Shown here: one piece after another, positions 46,033 to 53,762 of the stretch
Position numbering within the stretch: position 1 is the stretch's first letter
Layout: each line of letters starts with the position of its first letter
NCBI RefSeq assembly: GCF_004295795.1
Contig: NZ_SEBR01000004.1
Coordinates: 372,001-436,000, forward strand
Reading direction: 5' to 3'
From: Flavobacterium sp.
Lineage (GTDB): Bacteria; Bacteroidota; Bacteroidia; Flavobacteriales; Flavobacteriaceae
Length of the DNA stretch: 64,000 nt
Translations under genes and position numbers: made by a program
The notes under the pieces: model-generated
The model's database searches: none
What the model was told of the DNA's origin: nothing
The model's input: only the letters and a program-made list of their open reading frames with translations

Positions 46033-46060
46033 TTGACTTTTGTCAACGCGCTTTTTTACC
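46033..46060 (+). promoter_or_regulatory. FNR-like palindrome plus TTTACCA element, isochorismatase operon promoter
   Basis: TTGACTTTTGTCAA (46033-46046), then ACC ending at 46060, exactly 28 bases as at 44806. The downstream part reads ACCAAATGTCATCGTTC. CAATTTTG (46092-46099), the likely -7 box, follows TACC by 31 bases and lies 31 bases before the start codon. Confidence 0.72.
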
Positions 46061-46129
46061 AAATGTCATCGTTCGTTGGCGGGGCGAATTGCAATTTTGT
46101 GACTATTCGAACTTAAAAAAAACTACAAC

Positions 46130-46783
46130 ATGTCAAAAAATGCAAAAACAGGTTTGGAGGCTTTGCTTCGTCCCGAAAACAGTATCGTGGTATTGATCGA
46201 CCACCAACCTTACCAATTCACCAATCTCAACAGCCACGAACCGACGATGATCGTCAACAACACCGTCGCGCTGGCCAAAACCGCAAAGGCCTTCGGAGTG
46301 CAAACCGTGCTGACGACCGTGATCGAGGAACGCGGCGGCTTGATCATCAAGCAACTTCAGGACGTTTTTCCAGATCAGAAACCGATCAACCGCACGTTCA
46401 TCAACACTTGGGAAGATCCGAAAGTGACCGATATCGTCAGGGATAGCGGCAAAAAACAGCTGATCATCGCCGGACTTTTCACCGAAATCTGCGTGGCGAT
46501 GCCCGCAATTCAGGCTGCGGCCGAAGGTTATGACGTTTTTGTCGTGACCGATGCATGCGGTGGCGTGAGCAACGAAAGTCACGATATGGCCGTGCGCCGT
46601 ATGGTTCAGGCCGGAATTGTTCCGATTACCTGGCTTGCAGTTGCGTCCGAATGGCAACGCGACTGGGCTCGCACGACGCATTTGGCCGAACTGACCGAAA
46701 TCCTTTCCGACCATGGCGGCGCAAGCGGAATCGCGGCTATCTGGGAAGCGCAACTCCTGGCGACACAACCCGGAACGGTGTGA
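46130..46783 (+). CDS. Isochorismatase-family cysteine hydrolase (YcaC-like)
   Basis: A 217-residue hydrolase. The catalytic aspartate is in VVLIDHQPYQF, the lysine probably in SGKKQLIIAGLF, and the nucleophilic cysteine in FTEICVAMPAIQAAAEGYDV with the usual neighbouring cis-peptide pattern. VTDACGGVSNESHDMAVRRMVQAG and the long C-terminal helix fit the YcaC branch. True substrates of this branch are uncertain. First gene of a run of four small genes under the palindrome-containing promoter. Confidence 0.92.
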   Translation: MSKNAKTGLEALLRPENSIVVLIDHQPYQFTNLNSHEPTMIVNNTVALAKTAKAFGVQTVLTTVIEERGGLIIKQLQDVFPDQKPINRTFINTWEDPKVTDIVRDSGKKQLIIAGLFTEICVAMPAIQAAAEGYDVFVVTDACGGVSNESHDMAVRRMVQAGIVPITWLAVASEWQRDWARTTHLAELTEILSDHGGASGIAAIWEAQLLATQPGTV

Positions 46784-46817
46784 GCGTCACATCGTCCATC
46801 ATCTAAACAAAAATCCA

Positions 46818-47174
46818 ATGGAAAACGAAATAGCCGAACTCGTCGAAAAAAACCTGAGACAGGTTTGGGCACAACGGGATGCATCCGAAAGGATCAAAAT
46901 CATCGAAAGCCTTTATTCCGCCGACGCAAAATTGTTCGAGGAAGGACACCAAACCAGCGGATATGAAGCCATAAACGACGCGGTAACAAACGTCTTGCAG
47001 AACTTTCCGCAGGAATTCACCTTTTTTCTGCTCAGGCCGATAGCGGTCAACGGCAATATGGCCAAAACCAGTTGGGGAATCGGAAGCGATTTGCAAGCGC
47101 CCGTCGCCACAGGCATTGATATCACGCTGGTCGAAGACGGAAAAATCAAGGCACTTTACGTATTTCTCGACTGA
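46818..47174 (+). CDS. NTF2-like (SnoaL-type) protein
   Basis: A 118-residue protein with an N-terminal helix (AELVEKNLRQVWAQRD), a YSADAKLFEEGHQTSGYEAIND segment typical of the NTF2/SnoaL cone fold, and strands with NMAKTSWGIGSD and GIDITLVEDGKIKALYVFLD. Such proteins bind small hydrophobic molecules; some are isomerases. No catalytic residues are certain. Start at 46818 lies 34 bp after the hydrolase. Confidence 0.85.
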   Translation: MENEIAELVEKNLRQVWAQRDASERIKIIESLYSADAKLFEEGHQTSGYEAINDAVTNVLQNFPQEFTFFLLRPIAVNGNMAKTSWGIGSDLQAPVATGIDITLVEDGKIKALYVFLD

Positions 47175-47216
47175 CCGATATCCGTCCGGAAAATAAATCC
47201 GATAAAAAAATCCACA

Positions 47217-47600
47217 ATGACAAACAAACAGATCGTACTCAAGGCGATGGAGGAATTCTTCCATCAAAGAGACAATACCGCCATCGAACGCTTTTGGCAA
47301 AAGGATTACAAACAGCACAATCCGTCGATGACCAACGGGCACGATGGGTTAAAGGACATACTTTCGATTCTCGATGCGAACTTTAAATGGGAACCCGGAA
47401 TCATCGTCGAGCAGGACAACATCGTCATCACGCACAGTCTCGTGCAAGGTTGGGGACCGATTCCGGTGATCGTAGTGGACATTTTCCGTCTCGAAAAAGG
47501 AAAAATCGCGGAACATTGGGATGTTGTCCAGGAAGCTGTGCCGGCTTCGAAATCGGCAAGCGGAAATGCCATGACTTCTTTTGACATCATGCCATCATGA
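47217..47600 (+). CDS. SnoaL-like polyketide-cyclase-fold protein
   Basis: A 127-residue predicted SnoaL-like protein. MEEFFHQRDNTAIERFW, YKQHNPSMTNGHDGLKDIL, and VVDIFRLEKGKIAEHWDVVQEAV are the landmarks of the family, including the HNP and HWD histidines. This branch is usually annotated as aldol-condensation-like, without proof. Its stop overlaps the next ATG (ATGA). Confidence 0.9.
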   Translation: MTNKQIVLKAMEEFFHQRDNTAIERFWQKDYKQHNPSMTNGHDGLKDILSILDANFKWEPGIIVEQDNIVITHSLVQGWGPIPVIVVDIFRLEKGKIAEHWDVVQEAVPASKSASGNAMTSFDIMPS

Positions 47601-47911
47601 AAAACAAACTGACCGGAAATACCTACAAAATGGAAACCGAATTCCTTAAGGTCAAACTGTTTTTCGAATCGGACAACTCACTTGAGTTCACTATACTCGA
47701 GGGAAGCGATTTGACTAAGGTAGGACATACCGAAAAAGTGCAGACGGTGGTCACGGAAATCCGTCCCGATGTCTATATGGTTTCGTGGAAGGAAATCACG
47801 GGCGCGACGGTAACGCACCTCGAAGACCACGAAAACGGCATCGTCTACAGCAACGCGACTTTGCCCGACGGCAGTTTCTATCGCATGAAAGGAAGCATTT
47901 TGCCTATTTGA
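47597..47911 (+). CDS. Small MoaF-like calycin protein
   Basis: A 104-residue beta-rich protein (KVKLFFESDNSLEFTILEG, VYMVSWKEITGATVTHLEDHENG, YSNATLPDGSFYRMKGSI). The VSWKE-x-TGATVTHLED stretch resembles the C-terminal half of MoaF-type lipocalin-like proteins. MoaF here refers to a monoamine-regulon protein and has no known tie to molybdenum. Function unknown. Translationally coupled to the SnoaL-like gene. Confidence 0.7.
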   Translation: MKNKLTGNTYKMETEFLKVKLFFESDNSLEFTILEGSDLTKVGHTEKVQTVVTEIRPDVYMVSWKEITGATVTHLEDHENGIVYSNATLPDGSFYRMKGSILPI

Positions 47912-48053
47912 GTCGACTCGAAATTCAGATTACAAGCAGCTTCAGCCCTTATTTGTGTCCCGGCACGAATTGGGGCTGATTCGCTTTTTGGACAAACTGG
48001 CCCGAACGCGCAACCGCTTTTGGATTGGCCAAATTTGCGCTATCTTTATCACA

Positions 48054-48635
48054 ATGCACGATACACTAATTTCATTCATTCAAGGCCATGCCACGACACC
48101 TTTGACCGAGCAGGAAATCGCGGTTGTCAAAGAACTTTTTGTGCCTAGAAAATACCGGAAAGGGCAGTTTTTTCTTCAGGAAGGAGAAATCTGCAAAAAT
48201 TACGGCTTCATCGTCAATGGCGCCATGCGTCAATATGCGGTCGATGAAAAAGGAACCGAAAATATCCTGGGTTTGCAGATAGAGAATTGGTGGTGCGGCG
48301 ATCGCGACAGTTACTTCAAGGAACAGCCTTCAATCTACAACATCGATGCTTGGGAAAATTCCGAATTGCTGCTCATCAGCAAGGAAAATATCGATCGCAT
48401 GGTCGCAATTCCGGCCTTTATCGAGATGCGCATCAAACTCGACGACAACCATTCGATTGCGAACCAAAAGCGCCTGCTTTGCCATATTGGCGCGAGTGCC
48501 GAAAAGCGATACGAGAATTTTTTGCAGCATTATCCGCAGTTTCTGGAACGATTTCCTTTGCGAATGATCGCGTCTTTTTTGGGCATCACGAAGGAAACCT
48601 TGAGTCGCATACGCCGACATGCGGGAAATTCGTAA
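48054..48635 (+). CDS. Crp/Fnr-family transcriptional regulator
   Basis: A 193-residue regulator. The cyclic-nucleotide-like barrel covers about residues 15-120 (LFVPRKYRKGQFFLQEGEICKNY-type opening, GAMRQYAVDEKG) and a short helix-turn-helix ends the chain (PLRMIASFLGITKETLSRIRR). It lacks the four-cysteine FNR cluster motif and the cAMP signature. The ATG at 48054 follows a TATCTTTA -7-like element. It ends the group of redox genes whose promoter carries an FNR-like palindrome, making it the best candidate for their regulator. Compare the paralog at 5072-5638. Confidence 0.9.
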   Translation: MHDTLISFIQGHATTPLTEQEIAVVKELFVPRKYRKGQFFLQEGEICKNYGFIVNGAMRQYAVDEKGTENILGLQIENWWCGDRDSYFKEQPSIYNIDAWENSELLLISKENIDRMVAIPAFIEMRIKLDDNHSIANQKRLLCHIGASAEKRYENFLQHYPQFLERFPLRMIASFLGITKETLSRIRRHAGNS

Positions 48636-48641
48636 TGCTTT

Positions 48642-49535
48642 CTATCGGGCGATTTCCAGTCTGTAACCTTTCGCGCGAACCACAACGATTTTCACTTTGG
48701 GATCGAGTTCTAGTTTTTTGCGGAGCTTCGATATGAACACGTCGAGGCTGCGGCTCACTATCACGCCTTTTTCATCTTCCCAGATTTCGGTTTGCAGTCG
48801 GCTTCTTTCTATGATCTCGTTTGGCGAGTTGGCGAAAATGCGCAATATTCGGGTTTCCGTGCTTGTAAGGTCTATCGCTTCCGAATTCGTAATGAGTTTG
48901 CGTGCCGTCGGGTCGAACGACATCGATCCGAGCGTCATTACATCTGGATTCGTGGATTCCGACGCGATTTTCTGCGGTTTGGAAGCCCTGAAAAACACAA
49001 ACCCGATCAATGCCAAAAGCGGCAGGCTTCCCAAGAGATACCCGTTTTTCACAGAATTTGTCTCTGTCGGCATAAATGTGATTTCTATTACGTAACAGGC
49101 TTTGGGCTGCTTTCTTCCCGAACAGGCGACGATGTCGTTTTTTGTGTTTTTGGATAAGGCGTATCCGAAAGTGATTTCAGGTTTGCCGCAATTGCGCACG
49201 TTGACGACGTAATCGCTTGAAATTGGGTCTTTCGCCAACAAACGCTTGGTCGTATTGACCAAAAAATCAGATTCGAAGTTCAGCTCTTTCCCGAAGCTTA
49301 TCCGATAGCGATTGGCCGCGATTTTTTCTATCGGAAGCACTCGCGATGTCTTGTCTCCGGAATGCAACAGTACTTCGTGTCCGATCTTGCGAAGCAAAAC
49401 TTCTCTTCTGGCCAGTGCAAAATCGTCATTGTCGGTGCTGCCGAAAGCCGCGCAAAGTGCCAAAATGCAAAAAAGCACTACGGCTCCAAACAAGTACTTT
49501 CCTTTGTCAGTCAAGAGGTTTCGGCTAGTCAGCAT
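48642..49535 (-). CDS. Membrane-anchored winged-helix transcriptional regulator
   Basis: A 297-residue one-component regulator with unusual layout: a helix at about residues 14-32, an exported domain of about 130 residues (three cysteines, C116, C138, C147), a second helix at about 166-182, and a cytoplasmic OmpR/PhoB-type winged helix at about 203-297 (MTLGSMSFDPTARKLI; LTSTETRILRIF; VIVSRSLDVFISKLRKKL; VRAKGYRLEI). No receiver domain is present, so signalling must pass through the membrane, as in ToxR but with the order reversed. Divergent from a YceI lipoprotein gene; its stop almost touches the Crp/Fnr gene. Confidence 0.88.
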   Translation of the reverse strand: MLTSRNLLTDKGKYLFGAVVLFCILALCAAFGSTDNDDFALARREVLLRKIGHEVLLHSGDKTSRVLPIEKIAANRYRISFGKELNFESDFLVNTTKRLLAKDPISSDYVVNVRNCGKPEITFGYALSKNTKNDIVACSGRKQPKACYVIEITFMPTETNSVKNGYLLGSLPLLALIGFVFFRASKPQKIASESTNPDVMTLGSMSFDPTARKLITNSEAIDLTSTETRILRIFANSPNEIIERSRLQTEIWEDEKGVIVSRSLDVFISKLRKKLELDPKVKIVVVRAKGYRLEIAR

Positions 49536-49550
49536 GAAGAGGGATTTATA

Positions 49551-49577
49551 TTTACAAAGTTTACATTTTTATTTACA
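49551..49577. promoter_or_regulatory. Three TTTACA direct repeats in a divergent promoter
   Basis: TTTACA at 49551-49556, 49560-49565 and 49572-49577, just upstream of the winged-helix regulator start and before the YceI lipoprotein. OmpR-type winged helices bind direct repeats of this size, so autoregulation is plausible. Confidence 0.45.
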
Positions 49578-49674
49578 ATCCGAATCGGGCACATCACAAA
49601 AATATCGAAGTACTTCGCCGAAACAAATCCGAAAGGCTTTGCAAGATCATATCAATCCACTTAAATTTTTCAAC

Positions 49675-50334
49675 ATGAACAAAATGCACTCGATCACTTT
49701 TGTGATTCTCACCGCCGCAATTTTCTGCTTCGGATGCCGCCAAAACACGAAAGTCGCAAATGACGCCGAAACGTCAGCCAATGCCATTTCCTTACAAGGC
49801 GAAAAGGAAAACTATGTCGCGATCGACACCAGGAAAAGCGTCGTGACATGGAAAGGAAAAAATCTGATAGGATCGAACGCCCACATGGGTTACGTCCATA
49901 TTTCAAAAGGTGAATTGCTGATCGAAAACGGCCAACTCATGGGCGGATCGGCCGAAATCGACATGAATACGATAGAAGACGACAAACACTCGCGCAAAAA
50001 CGGGCTGGTCGATCACCTAAAAGATCCCGATTTTTTCGATGTAGCGAAGTATCCGACAGCCGCAATCGTGCTCCACAAAGCGGAAGCCGACGGAGAAAAC
50101 GCGAAAGTTTCCGGAAGTCTTACCATCAAAAGCATTACGCAACCTGTAAGTTTTCCTGCGAAACTGGAAGTCAGCGACGGCATTTTCCGGATGAAAGGCA
50201 ATTTGGTGATCGACCGCACAAAATGGAACGTGCGTTACAAATCCGGGAAATTCTATGATCTTTTGGCCGATCAGACGATATCCGATTCGATCGCCTTCCA
50301 CGTTGATATCGCGTCGGAACGCGCCAATAAGTGA
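49675..50334 (+). CDS. YceI-family lipoprotein
   Basis: A 219-residue protein with lipobox (AIFCFGCRQN), so a lipid-anchored envelope protein. The mature part is a YceI lipocalin-like barrel: VVTWKGKNLIGSNAHMGYV, GSAEIDMNTIEDD, HLKDPDFFDVAKYPTAAIVL, GSLTIKSITQPVSFPAKLEV and DRTKWNVRYKSGKF. Family members bind isoprenoid-type lipids such as quinones; the ligand here is unknown. Upstream in-frame sequence belongs to the divergent gene, so the ATG at 49675 is clear. Confidence 0.92.
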   Translation: MNKMHSITFVILTAAIFCFGCRQNTKVANDAETSANAISLQGEKENYVAIDTRKSVVTWKGKNLIGSNAHMGYVHISKGELLIENGQLMGGSAEIDMNTIEDDKHSRKNGLVDHLKDPDFFDVAKYPTAAIVLHKAEADGENAKVSGSLTIKSITQPVSFPAKLEVSDGIFRMKGNLVIDRTKWNVRYKSGKFYDLLADQTISDSIAFHVDIASERANK

Positions 50335-51261
50335 TTACTTGTTTTCCAACACGTGGATCACCTTGTTTTTGGTGTCCCAAATCGCAATGTATTGCATAAA
50401 AAACGAATGGTCGAAATCGATGACGTTCTTCTCGGTGATCTGCAAAGGTTTGTGCGACGGATTCGAAAATTCCCTGTCCATTCCGAAAAGATTTACCGTG
50501 AGGCGTTCGTCGATCTTGATATTGCGCCACTTGTAAAGCGTGTCCGAATCTTCGACAAAGGCTTCGAAATCGCCTTTCAATTTCTCGAAATTCGCGTCTT
50601 CTATCGTGAAGCTGCCTTTTCCGCCACCCGTGTCAAACGTGACGAGAAAATCGATGCCTTGGTGTTGTACTTTCAGCATCGGATGATTGTCCAATCTTCT
50701 TGTAAAATAAGGCAATGACGTGATGTAACGCTTGTCTTTTTTGAGGGCTGTCCAATTTTCGACGCCGTCTTTTTGCTTGTAGCAAGTGAGTTCTTTTCTC
50801 AGATAATCGATTTTGAAATCGTAGCCGTCAAAAAACCCGAATCCGATCTGACCGATAACGTCAGCAGTGATCGCTTCAAGGAAATCGTAGTTGTTTCCCC
50901 TGACTTTTTTAACCGATCTGTACACGTTTTTTCCAACCTTGAGCTGCTCGACAAGCGGATAGTTCAGGACTTCGAAGGTTTGTCCGCTGGCGACGAATCC
51001 GGTGCCTGCTTTCTCGGACGCGACGCCCGTGACTTTCTTGGAGTGTAACGAAAAGGCCTGGTCGTTTCCTGTGTCGAACATCCATTTTCCTTTCACGCCG
51101 TTGATTTCGCCGTCGATGAATGGCCAGTCATGTACAATGGTCAGAGGGATTTTCACGACATCGCCTTCGAGGTAAGTTGCCGTTTTGATTGGTTTCGTTT
51201 CCTGGGCAAAGCTGACCGAAAACGCGAAAATCGCGACAAACAGATAGTGGAAAGGTTGCAT
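50335..51261 (-). CDS. Exported retropepsin-like aspartyl-protease-fold protein
   Basis: A 308-residue protein with signal peptide (MQPFHYLFVAIFAFSVSFAQ). Two acidic protease-like motifs stand out: GKWMFDTGNDQAFSL (about residue 70) and DFLVTFDTGGGKGSF (about residue 210), the D-T-G triads of pepsin or retropepsin folds. The paired arrangement within one chain suggests a pseudo-symmetrical dimer. Substrate unknown; many such proteins in Bacteroidota lack tested activity. The start at 51261 is preferred because the longer frame reads through intergenic repeats. It converges on the YceI lipoprotein. Confidence 0.85.
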   Translation of the reverse strand: MQPFHYLFVAIFAFSVSFAQETKPIKTATYLEGDVVKIPLTIVHDWPFIDGEINGVKGKWMFDTGNDQAFSLHSKKVTGVASEKAGTGFVASGQTFEVLNYPLVEQLKVGKNVYRSVKKVRGNNYDFLEAITADVIGQIGFGFFDGYDFKIDYLRKELTCYKQKDGVENWTALKKDKRYITSLPYFTRRLDNHPMLKVQHQGIDFLVTFDTGGGKGSFTIEDANFEKLKGDFEAFVEDSDTLYKWRNIKIDERLTVNLFGMDREFSNPSHKPLQITEKNVIDFDHSFFMQYIAIWDTKNKVIHVLENK

Positions 51262-51344
51262 GATTTTTTTAGGATTAAACGGTTGATTTTTGTTGATGTT
51301 GTGCTGGCATTGGAAATTCCTACGTTTGAATTGGGAAGTGCTAC

Positions 51345-51433
51345 CATTCGTGCATTCGTGGCTCAAATTTTAAACCATTAAGAACATTAAGTTCATTAAG
51401 ACGCGGTGCTTTGCTAACCGAAAGTTTTCGTGG
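51345..51433 (+). repeat. 89-base direct repeat, copy 1
   Basis: Runs from CATTCGTGCATTCGTGGCTC through ACATTAAGTTCATTAAGACG to TTTTCGTGG; matches 51669-51758 closely. The first 16 bases also occur in both long repeats at 29.4-30 kb. Confidence 0.8.
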
Positions 51434-51449
51434 AAAAAAAATTTAGCGG

Positions 51450-51472
51450 CGACCCGAGCAATGTGAACCGGC
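51450..51472 (+). repeat. Dispersed 23-base element (CGACCCGAGCAA type)
   Basis: CGACCCGAGCAATGTGAAC followed by CGGC; three mismatches to 29820-29842, and also related to the inverted copy at 29627-29650. Confidence 0.7.
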
Positions 51473-51668
51473 GCCAGCAATGTGCGAATTTACTTTCACG
51501 CCTGTAACGTAAATTCGCTCATTCGCGGTTAAAGCAAAATTTGGCTTTAAGCTTGCAAACTCATTAATCATTACAGATGCGGCAGTGTTTTGGTTCGATC
51601 CGTGGAATCCAAAAGCGGAGCGGAAATCTGTATGATTTGTGTATCAAGTCCGAAAAAGACCTGCAAAT

Positions 51669-51758
51669 CATTCGTGCATTCGTGGCTCAAATTTAAAACC
51701 ATTAAGGGCATTAAGTTCATTAAGACGCTGTGCTTTTGCTGACCAAAAGTTCTCGTGG
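51669..51758 (+). repeat. 89-base direct repeat, copy 2
   Basis: Second copy of the element at 51345, about 324 bases further on, with small substitutions. Confidence 0.8.
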
Positions 51759-51845
51759 TAAATTTTAAACCATTGAGAAGTTAAGGTGCGCGTCGAGGTT
51801 TTTTGAATATTCGCCGTTACTTCCAAAATCAGGTCTCCACGACGT

Positions 51846-52388
51846 TCAAGATTGCCTCACAAGCTGCAATTCGGCGGTAAGCCAAACGTCTTCACCAACC
51901 AGAACGCCTCCTGAATCAAGCGTTGCATTCCAGCTCAAACCCCAATCTGTGCGGTTGATTTTTCCGTTTACGTGGAAGACCGCTTTTTCATTTCCCCAAG
52001 GATCTTTGACGATACCTCCGAATTCGATCTGGAATTTCACCTGGCGTTTTATCCCTTTGATTGTCAGATCGCCGTAAATATCATAGCTGCCGTCCTTGTC
52101 GACTTCCTCGTATGTATTGCCGGAAAAGTTGATTTCCCTGAAGTTGTCAGCGTCGAAAAAGTCGCTTCCCCTAAGATGTTCGTCCCGTTGCGCGTTTCCC
52201 GAGTCGAGCGAGGCCGGATTCACCCAAAAATCGATCTCGGCCGTCATGAAATCTTCGCCAGTCGTGACGATACTCGCGTCAAATTCGCGAAAAAAGCCCC
52301 GCACGTTTGCCACTACGAGGTGTTTTACCTTGAAACCCACTTCGCTGTGAGCGGGATCGATTCCCCATTTGATTTTGTTCGTTTCCAT
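51846..52388 (-). CDS. Cytoplasmic YceI-family protein
   Basis: A 180-residue YceI-fold protein without a signal peptide: IDPAHSEVGFKVKHLVVANVRG, EIDFWVNPASLDSGNAQRDEHL, SDFFDADNFREINF, GDLTIKGIKRQVKFQIEFGG, and a closing KINRTDWGLSWNATLDSGG-like segment. The barrel binds amphiphilic or isoprenoid molecules. Last gene of the OsmC-GNAT-YceI group. It is a distant paralog of the YceI lipoprotein at 49.7 kb, so the two probably work in different compartments. Confidence 0.93.
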   Translation of the reverse strand: METNKIKWGIDPAHSEVGFKVKHLVVANVRGFFREFDASIVTTGEDFMTAEIDFWVNPASLDSGNAQRDEHLRGSDFFDADNFREINFSGNTYEEVDKDGSYDIYGDLTIKGIKRQVKFQIEFGGIVKDPWGNEKAVFHVNGKINRTDWGLSWNATLDSGGVLVGEDVWLTAELQLVRQS

Positions 52389-52442
52389 TTGTTTCGGTTT
52401 GTGAAGTTGCTTTTGGATGTGAGATCGGGTTTTGCGTTTTGA

Positions 52443-52724
52443 TCACCAACGCACATCGCCAATTTCTGCATTTTTATCGAAAACCGCGTGCGCAAACGGG
52501 CAAAGCGGCATGATCTTGAAACCGTTTTCACGTGCGAAAGCGACAGCCTTGTAAACCATTTCTTTCCCTACGCCTTCTCCTTTGTGATCGGGTTCGACTT
52601 CGGTGTGGTCGATGATGAATTTGTCTTTCCCTGCCCAGGTATAAGTCATCAGCCCGGCTTGGACATTGTTTACGAACGCTGCGAATTCGCCTCTTTTGTC
52701 TGTATTGTTTTGCTTGATTTCCAT
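52443..52724 (-). CDS. Small GNAT-fold N-acetyltransferase (YjdJ-like)
   Basis: A 93-residue minimal Gcn5-related protein of the PF14542 kind. DHTEVEPDHKGEGVGKEMV carries the acetyl-CoA pyrophosphate loop (KGEGVGK), followed by AFARENGFKIMPLCPFAHAVF with the family's cysteine. Such proteins may acetylate small molecules or act on protein lysines; target unknown. Start at 52724 is chosen because MEIKQNN opens the domain. It lies between the OsmC fusion and YceI. Confidence 0.88.
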   Translation of the reverse strand: MEIKQNNTDKRGEFAAFVNNVQAGLMTYTWAGKDKFIIDHTEVEPDHKGEGVGKEMVYKAVAFARENGFKIMPLCPFAHAVFDKNAEIGDVRW

Positions 52725-52775
52725 TGGATTCGATCGTTTTTTATGTGTTTTTTTTTGTTCCGATGTTATTTTGAT

Positions 52776-52807
52776 GGAACGCGGATCTTGACAGATTTTC
52801 ACGGATT
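52776..52807 (-). repeat. Dispersed 32-base element, copy 1
   Basis: Begins GGAACGCGGATCTTGACAG and ends TCACGGATT. The element at 60810-60841 differs at four positions. Confidence 0.65.
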
Positions 52808-53448
52808 CATTTCGGATCGACCAAGGTAAGCGCGCCAGTCGGACATCTATGGACCTGTTCGGCCAAAGCATCCGCGGAAGCGCCGTCCACGTTGATCCAA
52901 GGACTTGCCTTCAACTTGAAAACGCCCGGTAACTGGCTCACGCAGCGACCTGAATGCTGACAAAGACTTGGTTTCCACTCGACGGCAATCGAGTCGTTGG
53001 CATACGTTTTTCCGCTGAGTTCTCGCTCGTCGTGGAAAACGAAAGTGCGCACTTCGGCTTCACCTTTGATGATTTTCGAAACCGGACATTTCTCGGCGAC
53101 TTTCAAAAGGCGATCCCTTTGCTCGCGGTTGAGATCGGCGTCGGGAAACGTGATGTCGCAATCAATCGTGGTTTTCATTTCGTCTTCTTTTCGCACCTGG
53201 AACAGATTGGCCGCCGCACTTATCGTGGGAACGTTCCAACCTTCTTTTTCGATGAACATCCGGAGCGTGACGATCTTGCACGAAGCCAGTGCCGACAACA
53301 GAAGCGTGTAAGGATCGGGGCCGGTATCGCCTCCTCCGTATTTTACGGGTTCGTCCGCGATGAACGAACCGTTTCGCCACTCGACGTGACATCTGTATTT
53401 CTCGTCAGTGATCGTGCTTACAACAGGTTTTTCGAGATTATAGCGCAT
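52807..53448 (-). CDS. OsmC-family protein fused to a divergent 4Fe-4S (Fer4_19) domain
   Basis: A 213-residue fusion. Residues about 1-135 are OsmC-like (DEKYRCHVEWRNGSFIADEPV; DPYTLLLSALASCKIVTLRM; AEKCPVSKIIKG) with the two catalytic-type cysteines of hydroperoxide reductases. Residues about 150-213 are a mono-cluster ferredoxin-like domain (KPSLCQHSGRCVSQLPGVF; VHRCPTGALTL). The fusion suggests that peroxide or thiol chemistry is tied to an iron-sulfur centre. Start at 53448 (MRYNLEKPV) is preferred over 53520. Its upstream region holds an FNR-like palindrome reading towards it. Confidence 0.9.
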   Translation of the reverse strand: MRYNLEKPVVSTITDEKYRCHVEWRNGSFIADEPVKYGGGDTGPDPYTLLLSALASCKIVTLRMFIEKEGWNVPTISAAANLFQVRKEDEMKTTIDCDITFPDADLNREQRDRLLKVAEKCPVSKIIKGEAEVRTFVFHDERELSGKTYANDSIAVEWKPSLCQHSGRCVSQLPGVFKLKASPWINVDGASADALAEQVHRCPTGALTLVDPK

Positions 53449-53566
53449 GGGGCGTAACAGTTTTGAATTTGGTTGTGGATGAAATGCAAGCAAACCGGAT
53501 CTCGTCAGCAAGCCTTGCAACTCCTACAAAGTTGCCGATTACCACACACGTAGCACGATGACAAAT

Positions 53567-53594
53567 GATAAAAAATTGCGTTGATATTTATCAA
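53567..53594 (-). promoter_or_regulatory. FNR-like palindrome plus TTTATCA element, OsmC operon promoter
   Basis: TTGATAAATATCAA (53581-53594, minus strand) matches the FNR consensus TTGAT-N4-ATCAA. Read towards OsmC, ATC ends at 53567, exactly 28 bases on, followed by ATTTGTCATCGTGC, close to the 46-kb site. CAACTTTG (53527-53534), the likely -7 box, follows after 32 bases. Confidence 0.72.
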
Positions 53595-53762
53595 CGTTTT
53601 CTACTGTCGCGAATCGTCAGCATTGGCCTACTTTGGTCTTGCCGCACAGTATCGCATCAGTCAGAAGTAATGGCGACAGAAGCAAATGATGTATCAAAAA
53701 AATTTTATCCGTAAGATTTGGCGGCGCGCTTTTGTTGAATTTTACTGAAAAAAGGTTTGACA

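Larger units (their letters stand above)
51262..51845. other. 584-bp repeat-rich intergenic spacer
   Basis: No plausible gene. It contains two direct repeats (51345-51433 and 51669-51758) with TTCGTGCATTCGTGGCTC followed by AT-rich ACCATTAAG/TTCATTAAG units, and a 23-base element shared with the 29.8-kb spacer. Confidence 0.75.

Noticed and set aside
47597..47911. Molybdenum-cofactor gene because of its MoaF-like similarity
   Set aside because: MoaF in this sense belongs to a monoamine regulon naming scheme; there is no link to cofactor synthesis in sequence.
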